A DNA stretch of 64,000 bases, from NCBI RefSeq assembly GCF_024978135.1, contig NZ_JANTEZ010000005.1, positions 186,001-250,000 on the forward strand, given 5' to 3'. Shown in pieces: positions 27,799-35,168 of the stretch. The position numbers and the translations under genes were made by a program. The notes below the pieces were generated by a model. The model worked only from the letters and a program-made list of their open reading frames with translations. It did no database searches and was not told the origin of the DNA. This DNA comes from Herbiconiux gentiana. GTDB taxonomy: Bacteria; Actinomycetota; Actinomycetes; Actinomycetales; Microbacteriaceae. Within the stretch, counting starts at the first letter, position 1. Each line of letters begins with the position of its first letter.

Positions 27799-28589
27799 CG
27801 GGCGGGGGCGCCTTTCGGTGTGGGGGGCGTGGGGTGGTCGGTCAGTGGGGTGCCGGTCGGTGGGGTGCCGGCCGGTGGGGTGCCGGTCGGCGAGGTGCCG
27901 GTCGGTGGCGCGGATGCTCGGTCGGAGGGTTCGGGGAGGCCCGCCTCGAGGGAGCCGAGGGTGGCGCGGAGGCTGCGGGCGAGGTGCACCCGCGTGGCGT
28001 CGGCCGCGAGCTGCGGGTCGCCGTCGACGATCGCGTCGACGATGAGCAGGTGCTCACGGGCGGCCTCGAGCAGCCGGGCCGGGTTGTCGCGCGAGAGCCG
28101 GCGGAGGCGCACGAGATGCGTGCGCACCGTGGTGAGCGCCTGCACGAGGAACGGGTTCTGCACGGCTTCGTCGATGGCCGCGTCGAAGCGCAGGGCGAGG
28201 TCGTAGTAGGCCAGGCGGCCCGGATCGGGATCGGTCAGCAGGGCGGGCACCTCCCGCAGCTCGTCCTGCAGGGCGACGAAGACCGCTCGCGTGCGGCGGC
28301 GGGCCGCGAGCGCCGCCGCCTCGGTCTCGAGGGCACGCCGCAGCTCGAAGAGCTCGGACACGTTCGCCGCCGACACCGGCGTCACGATGAGTCCGCGCCC
28401 GCCCTGCGGTTCGACGAGCCCGTCGGCCACGAGCCGGGCGAGGGCCTCTCGAACGGGGGTGCGGGAGATGCCGAGGCGGCCCGAGAGCTCCACCTCGGCC
28501 AGCACCGCGCCCGGCGCGAGCTGCCACGACAGGATCTCGGAGCGCAGCGCCTCGTAGGCGAGCTCGCCCGCGCGGGCCATCACGCGCAT
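27795..28589 (-). CDS. GntR/FadR-family regulator of the prp operon
   Basis: A 264-residue regulator. Residues 1-75 hold a winged helix ([37 protein letters not shown]). An FCD ligand-binding domain of helices follows ([20 protein letters not shown]). The C-terminus has an odd in-frame repeat of Pro-Thr-Gly-Thr units not found in the family. It overlaps prpD by 4 bases and heads the operon, replacing the XRE- or sigma-54-type PrpR of other bacteria. Two TGTATACA-type sites bracket its promoter. The ligand is probably a tricarboxylate of the pathway; this is inferred. Confidence 0.9.
   Translation of the reverse strand: MRVMARAGELAYEALRSEILSWQLAPGAVLAEVELSGRLGISRTPVREALARLVADGLVEPQGGRGLIVTPVSAANVSELFELRRALETEAAALAARRRTRAVFVALQDELREVPALLTDPDPGRLAYYDLALRFDAAIDEAVQNPFLVQALTTVRTHLVRLRRLSRDNPARLLEAAREHLLIVDAIVDGDPQLAADATRVHLARSLRATLGSLEAGLPEPSDRASAPPTGTSPTGTPPAGTPPTGTPLTDHPTPPTPKGAPAR
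27840..27910. repeat. Coding tandem repeat of 15 bases in the prp regulator
   Basis: Four to five units of GGTCGGTGGGGTGCC (with small changes) encode Pro-Thr-Gly-Thr-Pro runs in the disordered C-terminus of the GntR regulator. The unit is a multiple of three and keeps the frame. Confidence 0.85.
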
Positions 28590-28597
28590 CCGCTCTC

Positions 28598-28605
28598 TGT
28601 ATACA
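28598..28605. promoter_or_regulatory. Downstream TGTATACA operator candidate
   Basis: TGTATACA is a perfect palindrome in the 5' leader of prpR. A second, longer one lies 52 bases away centre to centre, about five helical turns. Confidence 0.65.
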
Positions 28606-28613
28606 TCGAGGCC

Positions 28614-28642
28614 ACATTACGCCCGTCTCGACCGGGTTTCAA
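28614..28642 (-). promoter_or_regulatory. Candidate prp operon promoter
   Basis: On the minus strand TTGAAA (28637-28642) and TAATGT (28614-28619) are spaced by 17 bases. The promoter sits exactly between the two TGTATACA-type sites. GAGAGCGG then precedes the prpR ATG. Confidence 0.6.
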
Positions 28643-28648
28643 GCGGCT

Positions 28649-28658
28649 GTGTATACAC
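28649..28658. promoter_or_regulatory. Upstream GTGTATACAC operator candidate
   Basis: A perfect 10-base palindrome just upstream of the prp -35 element and 35 bases before the divergent metalloprotease gene. It matches the other operator in its core. Confidence 0.65.
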
Positions 28659-28693
28659 GGGCCAGGATGCGCGAACCGCAGTACATTCAGCAC

Positions 28694-29578
28694 ATGACAT
28701 TCGACCCGAACGCCAAGATCGATTCCGGCAAGGTCTCGAAGCGGGGTCGCGGCGTCGCCATCGGCGGCGGCAGCGTCGTGGTCGTGGTGGGGCTGTTCCT
28801 GCTGTCGCAGCTGACGGGGATCGACCTGAGCGGGCTCGCGGGCGGTGCCGGCGGCGGTGGCGGGTCGGACAGCTCGCAGGACCAGGCCGTCTCGTGCGAG
28901 ACCGGTGCCGACGCCAACGCCAGCACCGACTGCCTGATCACCGGCGCGGCGACCTCGCTCGACGTGTACTGGAGCGGCGCGGCCTCGCAGCTCGGGACGC
29001 AGTACCGGGCGCCGGGCGACATCATCCTCTTCGAGCAGTCGACGAACACCGGCTGCGGTCAGGCCACGAGCGCCGTCGGGCCCTTCTACTGCCCGCCGGA
29101 TCAGCAGATCTACCTCGACACGGGCTTCTTCGACGAGCTGCGCACCCAGTTCGGGGCGAGCGGGGGGACGCTCTCGCAGATGTACGTGATCGCGCACGAG
29201 TGGGGGCACCACATCCAGAACCTCACCGGGGTGCTCGCGTCGGAGAACACCGGCGACACGGGCCCGGCGTCGGACTCGGTGCGCACCGAGCTGCAGGCCG
29301 ACTGCTACGCGGGGGCCTGGGTGGGCGCCGCGTCGACCATCGCCGACGAGAACGGCACGACCTTCCTCGAGCCGGTGACCGACCAGCAGATCGCGGATGC
29401 GCTGAACGCCGCCTCGGTGATCGGCGACGACCGCATCCAGGAGAAGAGCAGCGGGCAGGTGAACCCCGAGGCGTGGACGCACGGGTCGAGCCAGTCGCGG
29501 CAGAAGTGGTTCTCGACGGGGCTGTCGGGCGGGCCGACGGCCTGCGACACCTTCGGCGTCGACGCGTCGCAGCTCTGA
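28694..29578 (+). CDS. Neutral zinc metallopeptidase, YpfJ family
   Basis: A 294-residue single-pass membrane protein. Residues 1-20 are cytosolic, 22-41 form the membrane anchor (IGGGSVVVVVGLFLLSQLTG), and a Gly/Ser-rich linker leads to the outside domain. HEWGHH at 168-173 is the HExxH zinc motif, and ELQADCYAGAW contains the third ligand region. These features define the YpfJ/KPN_02809 group, whose substrates are unknown. No ribosome-binding site precedes the ATG, while TACATT lies 6 bases before it, so the transcript may be leaderless. Confidence 0.92.
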   Translation: MTFDPNAKIDSGKVSKRGRGVAIGGGSVVVVVGLFLLSQLTGIDLSGLAGGAGGGGGSDSSQDQAVSCETGADANASTDCLITGAATSLDVYWSGAASQLGTQYRAPGDIILFEQSTNTGCGQATSAVGPFYCPPDQQIYLDTGFFDELRTQFGASGGTLSQMYVIAHEWGHHIQNLTGVLASENTGDTGPASDSVRTELQADCYAGAWVGAASTIADENGTTFLEPVTDQQIADALNAASVIGDDRIQEKSSGQVNPEAWTHGSSQSRQKWFSTGLSGGPTACDTFGVDASQL

Positions 29579-29713
29579 GCCTCATTCGGCCGGGCCCGGG
29601 CGAGCCCGTCACCGGGGGTGCGTGATGGTGGGTGCGTCATCGTGTGCGGCATCTCGGGTGGTGAGCGATGCTCCGGTTGGGCGGGTGTCGGAGGTGCCGC
29701 GTAGGCTCTTCTG

Positions 29714-30112
29714 GTGACGTTCGACGAGCATCTTCCGCGGGGGCGCGCCAGTCTCGAGGTGCTGCGCGCCGAGGCGGCCGACGAGCTCGCCACCGTGGTG
29801 CAGGAGCGGCTGCTGTCGGGGGAGGATCCGTGGGACTTCATGGACGAGCTGCCCTCCGTCGACGAGCTCGTGATCTACCTGCTGCGAGCCGACAACATCG
29901 CCTCGAACGGCGGGCGTCGGCCGTCGTCGTCGCGCAACTATCGCGTGCTGCGGCAGATCGCGCTCGATCACCCCGACCTGACACCGGCGGTCTGGCGACT
30001 TATCGGTGACAAAGACGCCCCCGACTGGGCCCCCGGGCCGGGCCGCAACGGCTCGGTCGCGCGCCCCGGTGCCGCCGACGCGGCAGACACCCCCGACCGC
30101 CGCGCGGGCTGA
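29714..30112 (+). CDS. Conserved hypothetical protein
   Basis: A 132-residue soluble protein beginning (GTG) MTFDEHLPRGRASLEVLRAE with an acidic helical first half (ELATVVQERLLSGEDPWDFM) and a C-terminal tail rich in Gly, Ala and Pro. I do not recognise the family. It is alone, with the repeat array beginning 60 bases after its stop. Confidence 0.62.
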   Translation: MTFDEHLPRGRASLEVLRAEAADELATVVQERLLSGEDPWDFMDELPSVDELVIYLLRADNIASNGGRRPSSSRNYRVLRQIALDHPDLTPAVWRLIGDKDAPDWAPGPGRNGSVARPGAADAADTPDRRAG

Positions 30113-30170
30113 CCGGAGACCGCCGGGGCAGGCTGACGCGAGCTCACCGCGCCTGACTCTCTGCGCCGAC

Positions 30171-30306
30171 GCGCGCGGCTCAGCGGCCCGCGCGGCTCAG
30201 CGACGCGCGCGGCCCGGCGACACGCGCGGCCCGGCGACACGCGCGGCTGAGCTGCGCGTGCGGCCCGGCGTCGCGCGCGGCTCAGCGGCGCGCGCGGCTC
30301 AGCGGC
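30171..30306. repeat. Eight tandem copies of a 17-base repeat
   Basis: The consensus is GCGCGCGGCTCAGCGGC. Units differ from each other by a few changes at fixed sites (CTCAG versus CCCGG, and the ends). The last unit carries the stop codon (TGA on the minus strand) of the next gene, so the array grew out of that gene's end. Being 17 long, it cannot stay coding, and it fills the convergent gap. Confidence 0.92.
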
Positions 30307-30583
30307 GGGCGAGAGAGGTGAGCCGCTTCCAGAGGGAGGGGCGGAGGGGCTGCTCAGCGGCGCCGCCGAGGTCTTGCACCTGCACATGGGCCGTGACGCG
30401 GATGGCCGGCGGTTCGGCGGCGGGGCCCGCGGGCATGGGGGTGGGGCCGGTGCTGAGACCACCCGAAAGGGAGGGGCGACCTTCGGCGACCCAGTCGAGA
30501 TAGGCGGCGTACGGATCGCTCGGATCGGGGGCCACGGCCATGGCACCGGCACCCTCGCCGCGTCGGTAGTGCTTGGTGGCCAT
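30299..30583 (-). CDS. Small hypothetical protein with repeat-derived end
   Basis: A 94-residue protein starting MATKHYRRGEGAGAMAVAPD. It has a Pro/Gly/Ala-rich middle and a basic end (WKRLTSLARR). GGGAGG precedes the chosen ATG. The stop codon lies inside the 17-base array. No family is recognised and no membrane segment is seen. Confidence 0.6.
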   Translation of the reverse strand: MATKHYRRGEGAGAMAVAPDPSDPYAAYLDWVAEGRPSLSGGLSTGPTPMPAGPAAEPPAIRVTAHVQVQDLGGAAEQPLRPSLWKRLTSLARR

Positions 30584-30743
30584 CTCGCCTCCCCTGAGAA
30601 GATCGTGCTCGCTTACGGGAAGTTTCGCACGAAGCGCCACGATTCGTTATCGCTTCGTTGCGGCTTGACTTCAGGGGGCATTCCGCGGCCACGCGGGATC
30701 GCGGCCGGGTGGCGCTCGGCGACGGGGCGCCGAGCGGTGACGG

Positions 30744-30905
30744 TCAGGCCGAGAGGCGCAGGGGCTCCTCGAGCAGCTCGTCGAACGAGAGCGTCACGCC
30801 GTCGCCGTGGCAGTCGCGGCAGTGGCTGAACTCGTCGTCGAAGACGTTCTGCACCGGGTCGGCCCCGGAGCCGTCGCAGCGTTCGCAGGTATCGAAGATG
30901 TCCAT
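30744..30905 (-). CDS. 53-residue protein with DnaJ-like CxxC motifs
   Basis: MDIFDTCERCDGSGADP contains CxxCxGxG, and the later CRDCHGDG gives a second CxxCxGxG. Together they would form one zinc ribbon, as in the Cys-rich region of DnaJ chaperones, without the J domain. The C-terminus is acidic (FDELLEEPLRLSA). Such stand-alone CxxCxGxG proteins can hold zinc or act as folding helpers, but none is known for this one. No ribosome-binding site is visible; it may be leaderless. Confidence 0.7.
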   Translation of the reverse strand: MDIFDTCERCDGSGADPVQNVFDDEFSHCRDCHGDGVTLSFDELLEEPLRLSA

Positions 30906-31019
30906 GCGGATAGTGTGCGCCGCACCACCGACATCGGCGGTAGCCACGCCGTCGGCTCGCGCATCCCCCAGCCCCCTCGCGGCCACGGTCGCCACGCCAC
31001 CCCACGCCACGCCACGCCC

Positions 31020-31041
31020 CGATGGGGAGTTGTCCCCATCG
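31020..31041. promoter_or_regulatory. Inverted repeat in divergent gap
   Basis: CGATGGGGA and its complement are separated by GTTG. It lies between the Cys-rich mini-protein and the small membrane protein gene, preceded by CGCCACGCCAC repeats. It may be an operator or an RNA hairpin. Confidence 0.4.
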
Positions 31042-31096
31042 CCCCCGGCGCCGCGGCGTGGAACGCTCGGAGTTCGATCACGGAACGGCGGAGCGG

Positions 31097-31411
31097 ATGG
31101 CGCGGCGAGCAGCAGAGCACAGGGCACCCGAGACCGACGAGGCACCCGAGACCGACGACCCCGCCTTCGAGGATCTGCTCTGGGAATTCGATGTGACCCG
31201 TCAACGGGCCGACGTCGACGACGAGCGCGCCGCCGCGAAGACTCGACGGCCTGCCCCCCGCACCCCCGCCGGCCCGAAGCCGTTCGCGCGGCCCGAGCTG
31301 CTGAGCCCGTGGGAGCGGCTCCGGGCCAACCTCGCAGCGCGCATCCTGAGCTGGACACTGCTCGTGGGCGGCACCGCCACCCTCGTCGCCCTCGCGGTGG
31401 CGCAGCGCTGA
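31097..31411 (+). CDS. Small protein with C-terminal membrane anchor
   Basis: A 104-residue protein starting MARRAAEHRAPETDEAPETD. The N-terminal 75 residues are charged and Pro-rich. A single hydrophobic segment (ILSWTLLVGGTATLVALAVA) near the C-terminus would anchor it with the N-terminus inside. GGCGGAG precedes the ATG. The gene converges on the monooxygenase gene across a strong hairpin. Unknown function. Confidence 0.68.
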   Translation: MARRAAEHRAPETDEAPETDDPAFEDLLWEFDVTRQRADVDDERAAAKTRRPAPRTPAGPKPFARPELLSPWERLRANLAARILSWTLLVGGTATLVALAVAQR

Positions 31412-31433
31412 CCGCCCGGTTCGAGGAATGAGA

Positions 31434-31474
31434 AACGGGCCCCCCGCCACCAGGACTGCGGCGGAAGGCCCGTT
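31434..31474. terminator. Bidirectional hairpin terminator
   Basis: AACGGGCC pairs with GGCCCGTT, and an inner CCGCC pairs with GGCGG. It lies between two convergent genes, 23 and 16 bases from their stops. Confidence 0.75.
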
Positions 31475-31489
31475 CGGTACAACAGCGAG

Positions 31490-32692
31490 TCAGAGGCCGA
31501 ACGCGGCCCCGGTGTGCGCCCCGACCCCCGCGGCGGCCGGCGTGCGGTCGTCCTCGGCGGTCGAGCCGGTCCAGCGGTCCTCGCCGGCGACGTGACCCTC
31601 ACCGACCGAGCCGGCGGCCTGCGCCACGGCCACGCGCTCGGCGTGCGACGGCGGGTTGCTCGGCACCCCGGCGGGGCGCTTGGACTCGTTGATCTCGCGC
31701 AGGGCGGGCACGATCTCCTCGGCGAGGATGTCGATCTGCTCGAGCACCGTCTTCAGGGGCAGCCCGGCGTGGTCGATCAGGAACAGCTGACGCTGGTAGT
31801 CGCCGACGTGGTCGCGCATGGTGGCGTACCGGTCGATGATCTGCTGCGGCGATCCCACGGTCAGCGGGGTCTGCTCGGTGAAGTCCTCCATCGACGGGCC
31901 GTGGCCGTAGACCGGGGCGTTGTCGAAGTAGGGCCGGAACTCGTTCCAGGCGTCCTGCGAGTTCTTGCGGGCGAAGAACTGCCCGCCGAGGCCCACGATC
32001 GCCTGGTCGGCGTGGCCGTGCCCGTAGTGCTCGAAGCGGCTGCGGTAGAGCGACACCATCTGCTCGGTGTGCTGGATGGGCCAGAAGATGTTGTTGTGGA
32101 AGAAGCCGTCGCCGTAATAGGCGGCCTGCTCGGCGATCTGCGGGCTGCGGATGCTGCCGTGCCAGACGAACGGCGGCACGCCGTCGAGCGGGCGGGGCGT
32201 GGCGGTGAAGCCCTGCAGCGGGGTGCGGAACTTGCCCTCCCAGTCCACGACCTCCTCCTCCCAGAGGCGGCGCAGCAGCGCGTAGTTCTCGAGCGCGAGC
32301 GGGATGCCCGCCCGGATGTCCTTGCCGAACCAGGGGTAGACCGGCCCGGTGTTGCCGCGGCCCATCATGAGGTCCATGCGGCCGTTCGAGATGACCTGGA
32401 GCATCGCGTAGTCCTCGGCGATCTTCACCGGGTCGTTCGTGGTGATCAGGGTCGTCGCGGTCGAGAGGACGATGTTCTCGGTCACCCCGGCGAGGTAGCC
32501 GAGCAGAGTGGTGGGGGACGAGACCACGAACGGCGGGTTGTGGTGCTCGCCCTGGGCGAAGACGTCGAGGCCGGCCTGGTCGGCGTGCTTCGCGATGGTC
32601 AGGATGGCACGGGTGCGCTCCGTGTCGTCGGGGGTGTGCCCCGTGGTGGGGTCGGTGGTGACGTCGCCGACGGTGAAGATTCCGAACTGCAT
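31490..32692 (-). CDS. LLM-class flavin-dependent oxidoreductase
   Basis: A 400-residue member of the bacterial-luciferase-like flavin monooxygenases. MQFGIFTVGDVTTDPTTGHT opens the barrel. GEHHNPPFVVSSP and STATTLITTNDPVKIAEDYA are typical FMN/F420-binding regions. The last 60 residues are an unusual low-complexity tail. Such proteins oxidise small molecules using reduced flavin, and no electron supplier gene is adjacent. AAAGGG lies before the ATG. The start region faces HipB across a gap with a repeated TCTCAGATCA. Confidence 0.9.
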   Translation of the reverse strand: MQFGIFTVGDVTTDPTTGHTPDDTERTRAILTIAKHADQAGLDVFAQGEHHNPPFVVSSPTTLLGYLAGVTENIVLSTATTLITTNDPVKIAEDYAMLQVISNGRMDLMMGRGNTGPVYPWFGKDIRAGIPLALENYALLRRLWEEEVVDWEGKFRTPLQGFTATPRPLDGVPPFVWHGSIRSPQIAEQAAYYGDGFFHNNIFWPIQHTEQMVSLYRSRFEHYGHGHADQAIVGLGGQFFARKNSQDAWNEFRPYFDNAPVYGHGPSMEDFTEQTPLTVGSPQQIIDRYATMRDHVGDYQRQLFLIDHAGLPLKTVLEQIDILAEEIVPALREINESKRPAGVPSNPPSHAERVAVAQAAGSVGEGHVAGEDRWTGSTAEDDRTPAAAGVGAHTGAAFGL

Positions 32693-32705
32693 GGCTGCGA
32701 CCCTT

Positions 32706-32797
32706 TCTCAGATCAATGCGTTTGCATGTATCTCGTACAACACCCTACCGCCAGAACTATTCCCCTCGTCAGCGTGGGGTGGTAATGTCTCAGATCA
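32706..32797. promoter_or_regulatory. Pair of direct TCTCAGATCA repeats
   Basis: TCTCAGATCA occurs at 32706-32715 and 32788-32797, close to the start of the monooxygenase and upstream of hipB, respectively. The repeats are 82 bases apart. Because HipB proteins bind repeated sites in their own promoter, they are candidate operators, although they are direct and not inverted. Confidence 0.4.
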
Positions 32798-32846
32798 GCG
32801 ACGCAAAGCCCCTTTGTGCTGGTGATAATAGACAGGAGATGCCGAG

Positions 32847-33146
32847 ATGGTTCGGCCCGTCCCTCTTCGCGTCTCCCAGTCCGCCGCCGAGATCGGCGAG
32901 AATCTCGCGGCGTGGCGCAAGCTCCAGTCGATCACCTCGGCACAACTGGCCGAGCGCGCCGGCATCTCCCGTTCCACCCTCTCGAAGATCGAGCACGGCG
33001 ACGCGGGAGTCGGTCTCGGCGCCGTGCTCGCGGTGTCGCGGGCACTCGGCGTGCTCGACGCGCTGGTCGAGTCGACCGACCCCTACCGCACCGACCTCGG
33101 CCGAGCCCGCGCCGACGAGGCGCTGCCCCTCCGGGTGCGGCCCTGA
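32847..33146 (+). CDS. hipB: HipB-type helix-turn-helix antitoxin/regulator
   Basis: A 99-residue XRE-type protein. IGENLAAWRKLQSITSAQLAERAGIS, then STLSKIEHGD, is the helix-turn-helix. It starts at an ATG with CAGGAG about nine bases upstream. It overlaps hipA by one base (TGATG), the usual arrangement of the hipBA toxin-antitoxin system. As in other HipB proteins it likely neutralises HipA and represses its own promoter. Confidence 0.9.
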   Translation: MVRPVPLRVSQSAAEIGENLAAWRKLQSITSAQLAERAGISRSTLSKIEHGDAGVGLGAVLAVSRALGVLDALVESTDPYRTDLGRARADEALPLRVRP

Positions 33147-34414
33147 TGCGCATCCTCGCCGAGCTCGACGAGGGCGGCACGACGAGACCGGTGGGCGAGC
33201 TCTTCTCCACGGTGCGGCGCCGAACGGTCGTCTCGTCGTTCGGCTACGACCGCGGCTACCTTGCCGACCGGTCGTCCTACGCGATCGAACCCGCCCTCCC
33301 TTTGCATGCCGGGTCTCAGGCGCTCGCCGCCCCGCTGCCCCGGGCCTTCGCCGATGCCGCACCCGATCGGTGGGGCCGCGCCCTGATCGCGAAGCGGCTG
33401 CGCGCCGAGGCGGCCGCCAGCGGCGAGGTCATGGGGGTGATCGACGATCGCGACTACCTGCTCGGCGTGAGCGACGCCACCCGGCATGGCGCCCTGCGGT
33501 TCCGCACCTCGCCCGAGGGACCGTTCGAGCATCCGGCCGACACCGTACCCAAGCTGATCGCGCTGCCCGAGCTGATGCGAGCTGCCGAGCGCGTGGCCCG
33601 CGACGAGCCCGGAGATCTGGCCGCCGTGAAACTGCTGCTCGACGCCGGGACGGGTTCGCTCGGCGGGGCACGCCCGAAGGCCTCAGTGCGCGACGGCGAG
33701 CGCCTCCTGATCGCGAAGTTCCCCCACCCCGGCGACGACTGGGACGTCATCGCCTGGGAGAGCGTCGCCCTCGAACTCGCCCGCGAGGCCGGGATCGACG
33801 TGCCGGTGACTCAGCACCTCGACCTCGACGGCCGCAGCGTGCTGCTGCTCGAGCGCTTCGACCGGGCAGGCGACGACCGGGTCGGCTACATCTCCGCCAT
33901 GACGATGCTGGAGGCGGGCGACGGTGAACCGCGCGATTACCTCGAGATCGCCGAGGCCCTTGCCGCGCAGAGCGCTCGCGCGACGGCCGACCTCCGTCAG
34001 CTCTGGCGGCGCATCGCGTTCTCGATCGCCCTGCACAACACCGACGACCATCTGCGCAACCACGGCTTCCTGCGCGCCCGCGGCGGCTGGACGCTGTCGC
34101 CCGCGTTCGACCTCAATCCCGACCCGGCCCTCGCCGCCCAGCGGGTGACTTCGGTCGGCGGCGCGTCGACTCCCGACGCAGAACTCCGCATCCTGCTCGA
34201 CTACGCGCCGTCCTTCGACCTCGACGCGGTGGGGGCGCGCGCCGTGCTGCGCGAGGTCGCCGACGCGGCCCGCGGGTGGCGCGGGGCCGCCCAGCGGCAC
34301 CGCATCCCGCGGAGTGAGCTGGAGCGCTTCACGCCCACCCTCGACGCCACCGTCGACGTTGTCATCGCCGGGTCAGACAGCGGCGGCCGAGCCGGCCGAG
34401 GCTCGACGAGCTAG
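33146..34414 (+). CDS. hipA: HipA-type serine/threonine kinase toxin
   Basis: A 422-residue toxin kinase. The N-terminal 90 residues form the couple-hipA domain (FSTVRRRTVVSSFGYDRGYL). GTGSLGGARPK (about 172-182) is the Gly-rich ATP loop, LIAKFPHPGDDWD the lysine strand, and HNTDDHLRNHG (about 296-306) the catalytic loop with its Asp and Asn. Known HipA kinases phosphorylate glutamyl-tRNA synthetase, causing dormancy; that target is an assumption here. The reading frame is intact, so the system may be active. Confidence 0.92.
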   Translation: MRILAELDEGGTTRPVGELFSTVRRRTVVSSFGYDRGYLADRSSYAIEPALPLHAGSQALAAPLPRAFADAAPDRWGRALIAKRLRAEAAASGEVMGVIDDRDYLLGVSDATRHGALRFRTSPEGPFEHPADTVPKLIALPELMRAAERVARDEPGDLAAVKLLLDAGTGSLGGARPKASVRDGERLLIAKFPHPGDDWDVIAWESVALELAREAGIDVPVTQHLDLDGRSVLLLERFDRAGDDRVGYISAMTMLEAGDGEPRDYLEIAEALAAQSARATADLRQLWRRIAFSIALHNTDDHLRNHGFLRARGGWTLSPAFDLNPDPALAAQRVTSVGGASTPDAELRILLDYAPSFDLDAVGARAVLREVADAARGWRGAAQRHRIPRSELERFTPTLDATVDVVIAGSDSGGRAGRGSTS

Positions 34415-34425
34415 TCGCCGGGGCG

Positions 34426-35079
34426 TTACGAAGCCCGCTCCCCGAGGAGGGCCGTGAGGGCCGCCGGCGAGGCCGTGACGGCGACCGGCCAGGGCGGGCG
34501 GGCGAAGTCGGCGGCCGCCAGGCGGAGGCGCTGCTCGGTGACGCGCTCGCCCGGGCGCGGGCTCGCGAAGGCGAGGCCGTTCGGCCGGTAGCCGAGCTTG
34601 CGGGAGACCGCCAGCGAGGGCTCGTTCCAGTCGAACGCGCCCGAGTCGGCGAAGTCGGCCCCGAGGTGGTCGAAAGCGAAGGTCAGCACCGCCTGCCGCA
34701 TCTCGGTGCCGAGCCCCTGGCCCTGCGCCGAGCGGGTGAGCCACGAGCCGGTCGAGACCGTGCGCAGGGTGGCGAAGTCGTCGGCCTCGAGATCCTGCAC
34801 ACCGATCGGACGCCCGTCCTGCAGCACCACGAAGTTCAGCCCCCACGACTCCGGCCGCAGCTCGGCGCGGCGCCGCCACTGGAACTGCGCCAGGGAGCGA
34901 CGGAGGGTCGCGGGGTCCTCCTCGCTCCAGGGGCGCATGAAGGGCATCCGCTCGCCGTGGATGCCCGCGATCGCCGCGTCGGCGAGACCCGGCAGGTCGT
35001 CGTCGCGCACCACCCGCAGCACGAGCCGCGGGGTCTCGAGGCGCAGGGCGAACAGCGGCCAGACGTCGTCGATGCTCAT
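34426..35079 (-). CDS. GNAT N-acetyltransferase, RimJ/RimL-like
   Basis: A 217-residue protein. LRLETPRLVLRVVRDDDLPGLADAA is the first part of the RimJ/RimL-type GNAT domain; GSWLTRSAQGQGLGTEMRQA contains the R/Q-x-x-G-x-G acetyl-CoA loop; FDWNEPSLAVSRKLGY is the conserved Asn-Ser region. It acetylates an amino group, target unknown. The ATG was chosen without a strong ribosome-binding site. It converges on hipA with 11 bases between stops. Confidence 0.9.
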   Translation of the reverse strand: MSIDDVWPLFALRLETPRLVLRVVRDDDLPGLADAAIAGIHGERMPFMRPWSEEDPATLRRSLAQFQWRRRAELRPESWGLNFVVLQDGRPIGVQDLEADDFATLRTVSTGSWLTRSAQGQGLGTEMRQAVLTFAFDHLGADFADSGAFDWNEPSLAVSRKLGYRPNGLAFASPRPGERVTEQRLRLAAADFARPPWPVAVTASPAALTALLGERAS

Positions 35080-35117
35080 GCGACCAGCGTAGGGCGGGAG
35101 GCGAGACGGCGGCGCAA

Positions 35118-35168
35118 CGAGACGCACGGCGCAGCCAGACGCACCGCGCAGCGAGACGCACCGCTCAG
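35118..35168. repeat. Three tandem copies of a 17-base repeat at the end of a hydrolase gene
   Basis: CGAGACGCACCGCTCAG, CCAGACGCACCGCGCAG and CGAGACGCACGGCGCAG follow each other, with a fourth, shorter copy at 35102. The first (nearest the gene) contains the stop codon of the hydrolase. The unit length equals that of the array at 30.2 kb, but the sequence differs. Confidence 0.88.

Noticed and set aside
30171-30306. CRISPR or IS-type terminal repeats
   Set aside because: 17-base units are tandem, with no spacers, transposase or flanking target duplication.
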